Assembly: GCF_002335445.1 (NCBI RefSeq)
Contig: NZ_BDME01000002.1
Location: 124,001-188,000 of the forward strand
Direction: 5' to 3'
DNA length: 64,000 nt
DNA from: Lebetimonas natsushimae
GTDB taxonomy: Bacteria > Campylobacterota > Campylobacteria > Campylobacterales > Nautiliaceae
Of this stretch, positions 55,862-64,000 are shown piece by piece. Position 1 is the first letter of the stretch. The number at the start of each line of letters is the position of its first letter. The position numbers and the translations under genes are program-made. The notes under the pieces were generated by a model that saw only the letters and a list, made by a program, of their open reading frames with translations, did not search any database and was not told the origin of the DNA.

Positions 55862-57046
55862 ATGTTTTTTAAAAGATTTTCTTTTGCAATACTGTTGTCA
55901 ATGGGAATTATAAATGTTGCAAACGCTACTCCTTTAACAGAAGCAATTAAATGTATAAATGTTAACGGTGCTTTGAGAATCAGATATTATTATTTTGATT
56001 TTGATGATAATGCTAATAAAACAAAAGGTGATATTTCTTATAACAGATGGAGAACAGACGCTAAATTGATTTTTAAAGTACCTGTTGCTGAAAATATGAA
56101 AATTATTTGGAGTGTTAATTCTGAAAGAAATATATATGATAAAGCCACAAGTAATAATCCTAAAATTCCTGCAAATAATGGTGGAAATTTGGAAAATGAT
56201 TTATTTTATTTAAATTATGCAGATGATAAATTCGTAGTTAATGTAGGTACTATGCCTCTTGATTCATTGCCTTTTATTTCTAGTGAAAAATTTACTTATG
56301 GTTATGGTACTGGTGTTATGGGTAGATATAATATAAACGATAAATTAAAAATAACAGGCGGATGGATTGATCATTTATTTAATATCGATCATGCAAAACC
56401 TGATAATGTCAAATCTAATAAAGATATTTCTAATGATTTATATATTTTAGGGTTAAATTATTCAGATAGTTATTTTGGTTCGGTTAAAATGTTGGATTAT
56501 CAAATAACAGATTTAATTGATAATGCATTTATAATTATGACAAATCTTAATTTCTTAAAAAATTATGGAATAGGTATTAATGCTGATTTTGCCACTTCAA
56601 AACTTAATGATTCCGTAATGTCAAATGCCGATAATCATAATTTTTATAACTTAGAGTTAAGTGCAGATGTTTATAATATTGATACAGAACTCGGATATGC
56701 CAAAACCGATAGTAACCCAGGGATAATTTCTACAAGTATTGATGCGAAGATTGGGCATATTCCTGTTCATATAAAAAAGAATGTGGCTAATTTAACTGAT
56801 TCCGATATCTATTATGGTAAACTGGGTTATAAAATTGATAAAAAAACCAAATTTTATGTGTCTTATGCCAAAATTGACCAAGACAAAAACAGCGGTGATA
56901 ATGATTCACAAGAATATACCGTTACTGGGAAATGTAAATTTAATAAAAAATTCAGTTTTACGGCATATTATGCTTATTTAAATTATAATAATGATACAAG
57001 CAATGATGAAGAAAAAATAAAAGCTGAGTTTTTATACAATTTTTAA
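55862..57046 (+). CDS. Second MOMP-like porin, diverged paralogue
   Basis: 394 residues. Aligned by eye it follows porin 1 along its whole length (signal peptide, PLTEAIKCINVNGALRIRYY, SYNRWRTDAKLIFKVPVAEN, terminal FLYNF) but is about 35 residues shorter in the loops. It is richer in Asn, Ile, Lys and poorer in Ala and Gly. A Cys replaces Gly in the early KCINVNG. The weaker promoter and drifted composition suggest lower or conditional expression. Confidence 0.88.
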   Translation: MFFKRFSFAILLSMGIINVANATPLTEAIKCINVNGALRIRYYYFDFDDNANKTKGDISYNRWRTDAKLIFKVPVAENMKIIWSVNSERNIYDKATSNNPKIPANNGGNLENDLFYLNYADDKFVVNVGTMPLDSLPFISSEKFTYGYGTGVMGRYNINDKLKITGGWIDHLFNIDHAKPDNVKSNKDISNDLYILGLNYSDSYFGSVKMLDYQITDLIDNAFIIMTNLNFLKNYGIGINADFATSKLNDSVMSNADNHNFYNLELSADVYNIDTELGYAKTDSNPGIISTSIDAKIGHIPVHIKKNVANLTDSDIYYGKLGYKIDKKTKFYVSYAKIDQDKNSGDNDSQEYTVTGKCKFNKKFSFTAYYAYLNYNNDTSNDEEKIKAEFLYNF

Positions 57047-57178
57047 TTTTTTTCCTCTTTTATATTTAAGAGTATCAGTAAGTTTTTAGTAAAAATGATG
57101 AAAAACAGTGTATCTGATTTCAAATTTATAATTTTATTGGTTTTAATTTTTCATTGTTATTTTATATGCTCATTAATA

Positions 57179-57192
57179 TAGTGCCAGACACA
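57179..57192. repeat. Extragenic palindrome, GTGCCAGACAC
   Basis: Member of the AGTGTCAGACACT family, one mismatch. In the 194-base gap before the methyltransferase, which otherwise holds AT-rich sequence only. Confidence 0.45.
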
Positions 57193-57240
57193 TTGAAATA
57201 TTTTACTTATTTTGTTACAATTCAATAAAAAAGAGTAATC

Positions 57241-57909
57241 GTGACGGTATATGGAAAAAGGGTGGTTGAATATATAATAAATAAACATCCTGAAATTGTA
57301 AAAGAAATTTTAATAAGTAAAAAATTAAGTAAATTTGAATTAAAAAAATTAAAAAATTTTAAAGTTAATTTTATAGACAATAAAACAGCTCAAAAAATCT
57401 CCCATAATCAAAACCATCAGGGTTATTTTGCAAAAATTGATTTTACCCCTGTAGAATATGAAATAATCGGTGAAAAAATTATTGTTTTAGATAATATAAC
57501 AGATATGGGAAATATTGGAAATATAGTTCGTACTTCTTATGCTTTAGGTATAGATTTAATTATTGTAACAGGCATAAAAGAACTTAAATGGCCTCAATTA
57601 ATCCGCACAAGTGCAGGGGCTGCCATTGATATGAAAATAATTTCTTTTTTTAACATTCTTGAACTTGTCAATATTTTAAAAACAAAAGGATATAAATTAA
57701 TCGGTGCTGATATGAACGGTAAATGCAAAGTGGATACTACTTTTAAAACAGCATTGATTTTGGGAAGCGAAGGTGAAGGGTTAAATAAAAGGGTAAAAGA
57801 AAAATTAGATGATATAATTACAATTGAAATGAAAAGAGATTTTGATTCGCTGAATGTATCAAGTGCCGCTGCAATTTTAATAGATAGGATTACAAATGAA
57901 TGCAGATGA
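57241..57909 (+). CDS. SpoU-family rRNA methyltransferase (RlmB-like)
   Basis: 222 residues. N-terminal substrate-binding domain (VYGKRVVEYIINKHPEIVKE), and SPOUT knot motifs DNITDMGNIGNIVRTSYALG, LILGSEGEGLNKR, DSLNVSSAAAILI. Likely 2'-O-methylation of 23S rRNA G2251 (family knowledge). GTG start. Four-gene string with the next three, in the order I recall from C. jejuni Cj0153c-Cj0149c. Confidence 0.9.
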   Translation: MTVYGKRVVEYIINKHPEIVKEILISKKLSKFELKKLKNFKVNFIDNKTAQKISHNQNHQGYFAKIDFTPVEYEIIGEKIIVLDNITDMGNIGNIVRTSYALGIDLIIVTGIKELKWPQLIRTSAGAAIDMKIISFFNILELVNILKTKGYKLIGADMNGKCKVDTTFKTALILGSEGEGLNKRVKEKLDDIITIEMKRDFDSLNVSSAAAILIDRITNECR

Positions 57910-58729
57910 TTTTTTTGAACTACATTCAATAGAAGAAATAAATAAAAAAACGAAAATTTCACCTATATCACTCAGATTTATTAAAAACAAAGAATTTGAT
58001 AAATTACCAAGGGTAAAATTTGTCGGATTTATCAGACTTATAGAAAAAAAATATAAAGTTGATTTAAATGAATTAATTAAGGAATATGAAGGGTATTTTC
58101 ATCATAGCGATGACAAAAACAATAAAAAATCAGACAACATTCAAAAAAATAAAAGTGATAAAATAAAAGAAAAAAGAAGTTGTTTATGGATTTTAATTTT
58201 AATTATATTTGTTTTGACTTCATTTTTGTATTTTAAATTTTTTAACAAAAATAATACAAAAGATGAATTAATTGTTGAAGCAAATAAAACAACGGTTGTA
58301 AATAACGTGACTGAAAATGGATCAGAAAAAAACAACAGTGAAAATAATAATAAAACAAATGAAAATATTGTAGGCGGTATTAACAGTTCCATTGTAAATA
58401 ATGAGACAAATATTTCTAATACTATAAAGTATAATACATCTTCAGTTAAAATAGAAAAAAATATTATAAAAGAATACAATATAACAATATTACCAAATGA
58501 AATGGTGTGGTTTAGGGCGTTAAATATAGATAATAACAAATCGGTTGAATATCTAACAAGTAAACCCAAAATATTAAAAGGAAATTATTATATAAAATTT
58601 GGTCACGGAAATATTACTGTTTTATATGATGATAAAAACATTACTCCAAATACAAAAAAAATTGTAAGAATACTGTTTAAAAACGGAAAATACGAATATT
58701 TAAAAAAACCGAACGAGTATGAAAAATGA
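57896..58729 (+). CDS. RodZ-like HTH membrane protein
   Basis: 277 residues. Residues 1-65 form a helix-turn-helix-like domain (SIEEINKKTKISPISLRFIK); one TM helix near 98-117 (CLWILILIIFVLTSFLYFKF); then a low-complexity Asn/Thr/Lys periplasmic linker (125-190) and a small C-terminal beta domain (about 195-270). This layout is that of RodZ, the MreB anchor. mreB is not in the window, so the role is inferred. Fourteen-base overlap upstream and four downstream. Confidence 0.65.
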   Translation: MNADDFFELHSIEEINKKTKISPISLRFIKNKEFDKLPRVKFVGFIRLIEKKYKVDLNELIKEYEGYFHHSDDKNNKKSDNIQKNKSDKIKEKRSCLWILILIIFVLTSFLYFKFFNKNNTKDELIVEANKTTVVNNVTENGSEKNNSENNNKTNENIVGGINSSIVNNETNISNTIKYNTSSVKIEKNIIKEYNITILPNEMVWFRALNIDNNKSVEYLTSKPKILKGNYYIKFGHGNITVLYDDKNITPNTKKIVRILFKNGKYEYLKKPNEYEK

Positions 58730-59484
58730 AAAAATTAATAATATTTTTGGGAATATTTCTTTTTGCAAACAACTATGTTATTAATCTAATCGGTAAACAA
58801 GAATATGAAAATTATGCTCCGTTATTGAAATTTGATAACAATTTAACTCTTAAAGAAAGTGTAAAAAAATTAGAAAATTTAGGTCTTATAAATCTTTTTT
58901 TTGATAAACCGCAAATTATAAACACCGAATTTGTTTTTGAAAATAACAACCCAATACTTGAAGCTAAAATTTTATACAAAACTTTGAATTTAATGGGATA
59001 TTATTATTTTTATCCTTCAAAATTAATTTATCAAAACAATAAATATACGGTAGATATTGAAATGAAAACAAATCATTATATAAATCCTTTAATTTTGATA
59101 AATACAATTGAAAATTACGGTTGCAGAGTTGTAAATATAATAAAAAAAGATAAGTATTATTATTTTATAGACGCTCAAAACGCTAAACTTCCCGCAATTA
59201 AGTTAAATAAGGAAGAAAAAAAATATATTAATGCTAAAGGTGAATATTGGGTGACACCTAATGGATTCAAAAAAATGAGTATTGTTTCTTCGAAACTTGA
59301 CAATTGGTATCCTTATATTGTTTTTTATGATAAAAATTTAAATATTTTGAATATAATTGCATATAAAAAAGTGTGTAGATTTTTAAGTTTAAATATTCCG
59401 GAATACACTGTATATATAAAAATAAAAGACAATTTTTCAAAAATAAATTTTAAAAGAGGTATTTTAATTAAAGGACTAAAATGA
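58726..59484 (+). CDS. Exported protein of unknown function
   Basis: 252 residues. Signal peptide (1-14, [14 protein letters not shown]), then a soluble alpha/beta region with no recognised motif and an abundance of Tyr, Asn and Lys. The order (methyltransferase, HTH membrane protein, this, aminotransferase, hom) is that I recall in C. jejuni (Cj0153c to Cj0149c), so it is a conserved periplasmic component, probably paired with the RodZ-like protein. Confidence 0.6.
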   Translation: MKKLIIFLGIFLFANNYVINLIGKQEYENYAPLLKFDNNLTLKESVKKLENLGLINLFFDKPQIINTEFVFENNNPILEAKILYKTLNLMGYYYFYPSKLIYQNNKYTVDIEMKTNHYINPLILINTIENYGCRVVNIIKKDKYYYFIDAQNAKLPAIKLNKEEKKYINAKGEYWVTPNGFKKMSIVSSKLDNWYPYIVFYDKNLNILNIIAYKKVCRFLSLNIPEYTVYIKIKDNFSKINFKRGILIKGLK

Positions 59485-60692
59485 ATCATTTTGAAAGAAT
59501 AGAAAGACTTCCCAATTATATTTTTGCAGTAATAAATGAGCTTAAACTTCAGGCAAGAAGGGCTGGTGAAGATATTATAGATTTTTCTATGGGAAATCCG
59601 GACGGTCCTACTCCAAAACCGATAGTTGATAAATTGATAGAAGCTGCAAGAAAACCAAAAAATCACAGATATTCAGTCAGTAAGGGTATTTATAAGCTTA
59701 GAGAAGCGATTTGCAACTGGTATGCAAGAAGATATAACGTCTCCCTTAATCCGGAAACAGAAGCTGTTGTAACAATGGGTAGCAAAGAAGGATATGTTCA
59801 TTTAACACAGGCTATTACAAATGTAGGGGATGTGGCAATTGTTCCGGATCCTACATATCCAATCCATTCATACGCTTTTATGCTGGCCGGAGCTAGTGTC
59901 AGAAAGATTAAACTTACATATAATGAACAATATGAATTGGATGAAGATGATTTTTTCGCTCAGTTGAAACTTGCTATGATTGAATCAGTGCCAAAACCGA
60001 AATTTTTGGTTTTAAATTTCCCACATAATCCTACAACTGTTACTGTTAATAAAGATTTTTGGCAAAAAGCGGTTGATTTTGCAAAGGAAGAGGGGCTTTA
60101 TATTATAAGTGATATTGCGTATGCTGATATTACATTTGACGGATACAAAACACCGTCCATTTTTGAAGCTAAAGGGGCTAAAGAAGTTGCGGTTGAGAGT
60201 TTTACATTATCCAAAAGTTATAATATGGCAGGTTGGAGAGTCGGATTTATGGTAGGAAATCCTGTATTAATCGGAGCTCTTCAAAAATATAAATCCTGGA
60301 TAGATTACGGAATGTTTACCCCTATTCAGGTAGCCGCAACAGTGGCGCTTAGGGATTATACCCATTTGGTAAAAGATGTTGTTGAAACTTATGAAAAAAG
60401 AAGGGATGTTTTGATTGAAAGTTTTGCAAATGCCGGCTGGGAAATAGAAAAACCGAAAGCCACAATGTTTGTATGGGCAAAAATTCCTGAAGTCGCAAGA
60501 CATCTTGGAAGTTTGGAATTTTCAAAAAGGCTGCTTACGGAAGCTCATATTGCGGTAAGTCCTGGAATTGGATTTGGTGCATACGGGGATGATTATGTAA
60601 GAATTGCTTTAATTGAAAATGAAAAAAGAATCCGTCAGGCTGCTAAAAATGTAAAATATTTTCTTAAGAGTTTAAAGGAAAATAATGGTTAA
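59481..60692 (+). CDS. PLP aminotransferase (aspartate/LL-DAP type)
   Basis: 403 residues, class I fold. [35 protein letters not shown] and the PLP lysine in [18 protein letters not shown]. Close to LL-diaminopimelate or aspartate/alanine transaminases (AlaC/DapL-like). Placement before hom hints at aspartate-family synthesis. Overlaps hom by 8 bases. Confidence 0.88.
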   Translation: MNHFERIERLPNYIFAVINELKLQARRAGEDIIDFSMGNPDGPTPKPIVDKLIEAARKPKNHRYSVSKGIYKLREAICNWYARRYNVSLNPETEAVVTMGSKEGYVHLTQAITNVGDVAIVPDPTYPIHSYAFMLAGASVRKIKLTYNEQYELDEDDFFAQLKLAMIESVPKPKFLVLNFPHNPTTVTVNKDFWQKAVDFAKEEGLYIISDIAYADITFDGYKTPSIFEAKGAKEVAVESFTLSKSYNMAGWRVGFMVGNPVLIGALQKYKSWIDYGMFTPIQVAATVALRDYTHLVKDVVETYEKRRDVLIESFANAGWEIEKPKATMFVWAKIPEVARHLGSLEFSKRLLTEAHIAVSPGIGFGAYGDDYVRIALIENEKRIRQAAKNVKYFLKSLKENNG

Positions 60693-61938
60693 GATTGGAA
60701 TAGTGGGTCTTGGCACGGTTGGCACAAGCGTTGTAAAAGTTTTACAGAAAAACAGAGACATAATTACTTCAAGGGCCGGAAAGGAAATAATGCCTGTTAG
60801 GGCTGTTGTTAAAAACTTAAATAAAAAAAGAGATGTTGATATAGAACTTACCGATGATTATAAAAAAGTAACAAGAGACAGTGAAATTGATATAGTAGTA
60901 GAACTTATGGGAGGGGTTGAAGAAGCGTATAAGGTTGTAAGTGATGCGCTCAAACATGGAAAAGCCGTAGTTACAGCAAATAAGGCCCTTCTTGCATATC
61001 ATAGATTCGAACTTCAAAAACTGGCAAAAACCCCTTTTGAATACGAAGCTAGCGTTGCAGGGGGTATTCCTGTAATTAAGGCACTGAGAGATGGGCTAAG
61101 TGCAAATCACATTGAAGAAATTCAGGGGATTATAAACGGAACGTGTAATTATATTTTAAGCGAAATGAAAAAGGGAAGAGATTATTCTGACGTTTTGAAA
61201 GAAGCACAGGTTCTTGGATATGCGGAAGCTGACCCGACTTTTGATGTGGGGGGATTTGATGCTGCCCACAAACTGCTTATTTTGGCAAGTATTGCGTATA
61301 ATATTGATGCAAAGCCAGAGGATATTTTAATTGAGGGAATTGAAAATATTAATTTGGTAGATATTGAGTTTGCAAAAGAGTTTGGTTATGAAATTAAACT
61401 TCTCGGAATTGCCAAAAAAGATAACAATAAAATAGAACTTCGTGTACATCCTACATTAATTCCACAAAGTAAAATGATTGCAAAAGTTGAAGGTGTTATG
61501 AATGCCGTAAGTGTTATCGGCGATGTTGTGGGTGAGACTATGTATTACGGACCCGGGGCCGGGGGAGATGCAACTGCCAGCGCTGTAATAAGTGATATTA
61601 TCGAAATTGCAAGAGGTCAAAACAAACCGATGCTAGGATATAAAAAACCTCTTGAAATTGAAAAACTGACTTTAAAAACTCCAGATGAAATTGAAACAAA
61701 ATATTATTTAAGAATTGCCGTTAATGATGAAATTGGCGTGCTTGAAAAAATTGCGCATATTTTGGCAAAAAATGATATTTCAATCGAAAGTTTCCTGCAA
61801 AAACCAAGAGACGGATTTGTAAAACTTCTTTTTGCAACCCATAAATCAATTGAAAAAAATGTTAAAAATGCAATAAAAGAAATAGAAAAAGAAAAATTTG
61901 TAATTAAGCCAATTAATTATATTAGAATAGAAGAATGA
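60685..61938 (+). CDS. hom: Homoserine dehydrogenase
   Basis: 417 residues. NAD(P) site [16 protein letters not shown], the catalytic region [20 protein letters not shown] and [14 protein letters not shown], and a C-terminal ACT domain ([20 protein letters not shown]). It makes homoserine for Thr and Met, and the ACT domain gives threonine feedback. It shares ATGA with the next gene. Confidence 0.95.
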   Translation: MVKIGIVGLGTVGTSVVKVLQKNRDIITSRAGKEIMPVRAVVKNLNKKRDVDIELTDDYKKVTRDSEIDIVVELMGGVEEAYKVVSDALKHGKAVVTANKALLAYHRFELQKLAKTPFEYEASVAGGIPVIKALRDGLSANHIEEIQGIINGTCNYILSEMKKGRDYSDVLKEAQVLGYAEADPTFDVGGFDAAHKLLILASIAYNIDAKPEDILIEGIENINLVDIEFAKEFGYEIKLLGIAKKDNNKIELRVHPTLIPQSKMIAKVEGVMNAVSVIGDVVGETMYYGPGAGGDATASAVISDIIEIARGQNKPMLGYKKPLEIEKLTLKTPDEIETKYYLRIAVNDEIGVLEKIAHILAKNDISIESFLQKPRDGFVKLLFATHKSIEKNVKNAIKEIEKEKFVIKPINYIRIEE

Positions 61939-62591
61939 TAGATAAACTAAGACGAATTTTTCTTTTTTTTAATATTTCAGATGAGCTTTTAAGTGAAATT
62001 GCCTCTTTTTCTAAATTAAAAACTTATCATAAAGATGAAATAATTTTTTATGAAGGTGAAAAAAAAGATAAATTTTATGGTATTGTAAGAGGTAATGTTT
62101 TAATGTATGATTCTGACGAAAAAGGTGAAATTATTCCAAAAAACCAGTTTGGATGCGGTGATATTTTCGGACTAATTTCTCAGATTCAAAACAGGCCTTA
62201 CTGCCTTAGTGCAGTGAGTATTAATGAATCGGAAATTATTGAGATTGATTATAATAAGTTTGCAAAATACATCTCACATCCTCCGTTTAGCGATAGAATT
62301 ATAAAAATGCTCAGTAACCAGATTTTACAGGAGATGGAATTTAACAAACTTCAAAAATATGATGCTACAAAAAGGGTTGTTTTTACTCTTTTAAATTTTC
62401 CTCAAAAATTTGTAAAAAGAAAAAAATATATGCTAGCAAAAGAGCTGGGTATGAGCCCGGAAACCCTCAGCAGAATTTTAAGCAGGTTAAAAAATGAAGA
62501 AATTATCTGTTATTGTGAAAAGTCTATAAAAATTTTGGATAAAGAAAAATTAAAAGGTTTGATAAATGGTTCTTTTTCATATTCACAGTGA
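61935..62591 (+). CDS. Crp/Fnr family transcription regulator
   Basis: 218 residues. Cyclic-nucleotide-type beta roll (residues 15-115; GEKKDKFYGIVRGNVLMYD, FGCGDIFGLISQ), dimer helix, and winged HTH with MLAKELGMSPETLSRILSRL. There is no N-terminal Cys cluster, so not an oxygen-sensing Fnr. The recognition helix resembles NssR/Dnr-type regulators. Signal unknown. It overlaps dnaE by 26 bases. Confidence 0.88.
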   Translation: MIDKLRRIFLFFNISDELLSEIASFSKLKTYHKDEIIFYEGEKKDKFYGIVRGNVLMYDSDEKGEIIPKNQFGCGDIFGLISQIQNRPYCLSAVSINESEIIEIDYNKFAKYISHPPFSDRIIKMLSNQILQEMEFNKLQKYDATKRVVFTLLNFPQKFVKRKKYMLAKELGMSPETLSRILSRLKNEEIICYCEKSIKILDKEKLKGLINGSFSYSQ

Positions 62592-64000
62592 TTATTCACT
62601 GCTTCATTCAACTATCAGAATAAAAGATCTGGTAAAAAAGGCAAATGAATACGGATATAATGCACTTGGAATAACCGAACTTGATAATATGTTTAGTGCA
62701 ATTGAATTTTATGAAACATGTAAGAAAAATGAAATTAAGCCGATTATCGGAAGTGAAATTATCATAAACAGAAATGATTTTCTCTCAAGAGTGATAATCT
62801 TAGCTAAAAATAAAAAAGGTTATGATAATTTAATGTATTTAAGTTCGGTGAGTTATCTGGATTTTTATAAAAAAGTGCCTCAGATTCCTTTTGAAAAATT
62901 GCTTGAAAATCAGGACGGATTAATTGTGATTTTACCTATGCTTGAGAGCGAAGTCGGGTTTCATTTAAATATATTTGATGAAGAAAATGTTTTAAAAGGT
63001 GCAGGGGGAATAGAAAGAGCAAAAGAAATTTTAAATGATTATAAAAAGTTTAATGAACTTTTTTTGGAGATAAGAAGGGATAATGAAAAAGAGACTTTAA
63101 TTGAAAATGATTTAATTGCCTTAAGCCATGAATTTGATATTCCTCTGCTTGCAAGCAGCAATGTTTTTTATCTTGAAAAAGGCGATTATATTTATAAAGA
63201 AGCGCTTGAGTGCATAGAAAACAATAAACTTTTTGATGATTTACATAGAAAAATAGAAGTTGGAAAAAATTATTTTAAATCAATTGATGAGATGAATGAA
63301 ATTTTTGCCGATTTGCCCGAGGCTGTTGCAAATACGGATAAACTCTCTGCAAGTGTGAATCTTGAAATTCCTCTTGGAAACCCTACTCCTCCTACTTTTA
63401 AATTTACAAAAGAGTATGCGGCGGCTGAAGGGCTTGAAATTGAGAGCGATGTGGAATATTTTGAATATAAATGCCGTGAGGGGCTTAAAGAGAGGCTTAA
63501 AAACATTCCGGAAGATTTGCATAAAACTTACTGGGACAGACTTGAATATGAAATAGATATTATAAAAAGAATGAAATTCCCAGGATATATGCTGATAGTC
63601 TGGGATTTTGTAAGGGAGGCAAAAAAAAGAAAAATTCCTGTAGGACCCGGAAGGGGTAGTGCAGCAGGAAGTTTGGTTGCATATTCTCTTAAAATTACAA
63701 ACCTTGATCCCATAAGATATCATCTGCTATTTGAGAGGTTTTTAAACCCTGAGAGGGTTTCAATGCCAGATATTGATATGGACTTTTGTCAGGAGCGAAG
63801 AGGGGAAATAATTGAATATGTAAGAAACAAATACGGTAAAGTAAACGTGGCACAGGTTATTACATTCGGTTCTTTGCTTGCAAAAGGGGTTTTAAGGGAT
63901 GTTGCAAGAATTTTTGGAATAAAATATGACGAAGCCGACAAATTTGTAAAACTGATTCCGGACCAGCTTGGAATTACCCTCCAAAAAGCTCTTGAAATGG
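62566..64000 (+). CDS. dnaE: DNA polymerase III alpha subunit DnaE (3' partial)
   Basis: Runs off the right edge; 478 codons visible from ATG 62566 (AAAAGG at 62553-62558). PHP domain (residues 1-250) starts VLFHIHSDYSLLHSTIRIKD. In place of the usual TDHGNM it has TELDNMFS, so a PHP metal ligand is lost, as in E. coli. Polymerase motif VGPGRGSAAGSLVAYSLKI and the catalytic aspartates in MPDIDMDFC. Essential replicative polymerase. Confidence 0.95.
   Translation, partial: MVLFHIHSDYSLLHSTIRIKDLVKKANEYGYNALGITELDNMFSAIEFYETCKKNEIKPIIGSEIIINRNDFLSRVIILAKNKKGYDNLMYLSSVSYLDFYKKVPQIPFEKLLENQDGLIVILPMLESEVGFHLNIFDEENVLKGAGGIERAKEILNDYKKFNELFLEIRRDNEKETLIENDLIALSHEFDIPLLASSNVFYLEKGDYIYKEALECIENNKLFDDLHRKIEVGKNYFKSIDEMNEIFADLPEAVANTDKLSASVNLEIPLGNPTPPTFKFTKEYAAAEGLEIESDVEYFEYKCREGLKERLKNIPEDLHKTYWDRLEYEIDIIKRMKFPGYMLIVWDFVREAKKRKIPVGPGRGSAAGSLVAYSLKITNLDPIRYHLLFERFLNPERVSMPDIDMDFCQERRGEIIEYVRNKYGKVNVAQVITFGSLLAKGVLRDVARIFGIKYDEADKFVKLIPDQLGITLQKALEM

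Overview
The window is about 64 kb of AT-rich, gene-dense bacterial chromosome with short intergenic gaps, many overlapping genes and no prophage, insertion sequence or CRISPR array. Gene content and order point to Campylobacterota (Epsilonproteobacteria), most likely a Nautiliales-type hydrothermal-vent organism (Nautilia, Caminibacter or Lebetimonas). This is an inference. It rests on recalled Campylobacter jejuni gene order in three blocks: rpsB-tsf-ABC-fliR-acidic protein-gmk-argS, nadD-rsfS-gap-pgk-tpiA-fabI, and rlmB-like/two unknown envelope genes/aminotransferase/hom. MOMP-like porins, a UbiA-type prenyltransferase, class Ia ribonucleotide reductase, PurT and LuxS agree with it.

Layout. 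1-5 kb: end of a TPR protein resembling PflA, miaA facing it, then a prenyltransferase (mqnP/ubiA type) and two small conserved unknowns. 5-10.4 kb: ribosomal pairs rplM-rpsI and rplU-rpmA, a patatin-like lipase, ridA, then obgE-proB-smpB. 10.4-20.5 kb: acs, bcp, a NIT-domain chemoreceptor, glnK-amt, purT and Fur-box-controlled feoAB. 20.5-28.5 kb: nrdA, nrdB, yjbQ, a SIMPL protein, flavin reductase, FAH hydrolase, queE-queD and two NifX/NifB-like proteins. 28.5-40 kb: tRNA-Ser, a large CHASE4/PAS/GAF/GGDEF/EAL protein, an OmpA-like protein, a marC-clc-mscS-EI24 envelope operon and a large orphan pentapeptide-like membrane protein. 40-42 kb: SRP RNA, the longest gene-free gap, superoxide reductase and luxS. 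42-64 kb: the translation/flagellum block, DUF523, nadD-rsfS, lower glycolysis, fabI, two tandem porins, an rRNA methyltransferase operon, hom, a Crp/Fnr regulator and the 5' part of dnaE.

The genes are mostly housekeeping. The novelty lies in small-scale structure. (1) Islands of the heptamer AATGNNN sit at many gene junctions. They fold into long hairpins and supply stop codons, C-terminal residues, Shine-Dalgarno sites and start codons of real genes (clearest at 25796-25826 and 9927-9963). (2) A compact H-type pseudoknot can be drawn in the rpsB leader (41816-41878). (3) Two ribosomal-protein operons share an extended promoter block with identical spacing. (4) A recurrent AGTGTCAGACACT-type palindrome is scattered between genes.

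Limits: assignments come from reading the translations and motifs by eye. No database search, folding calculation or codon statistic was run.
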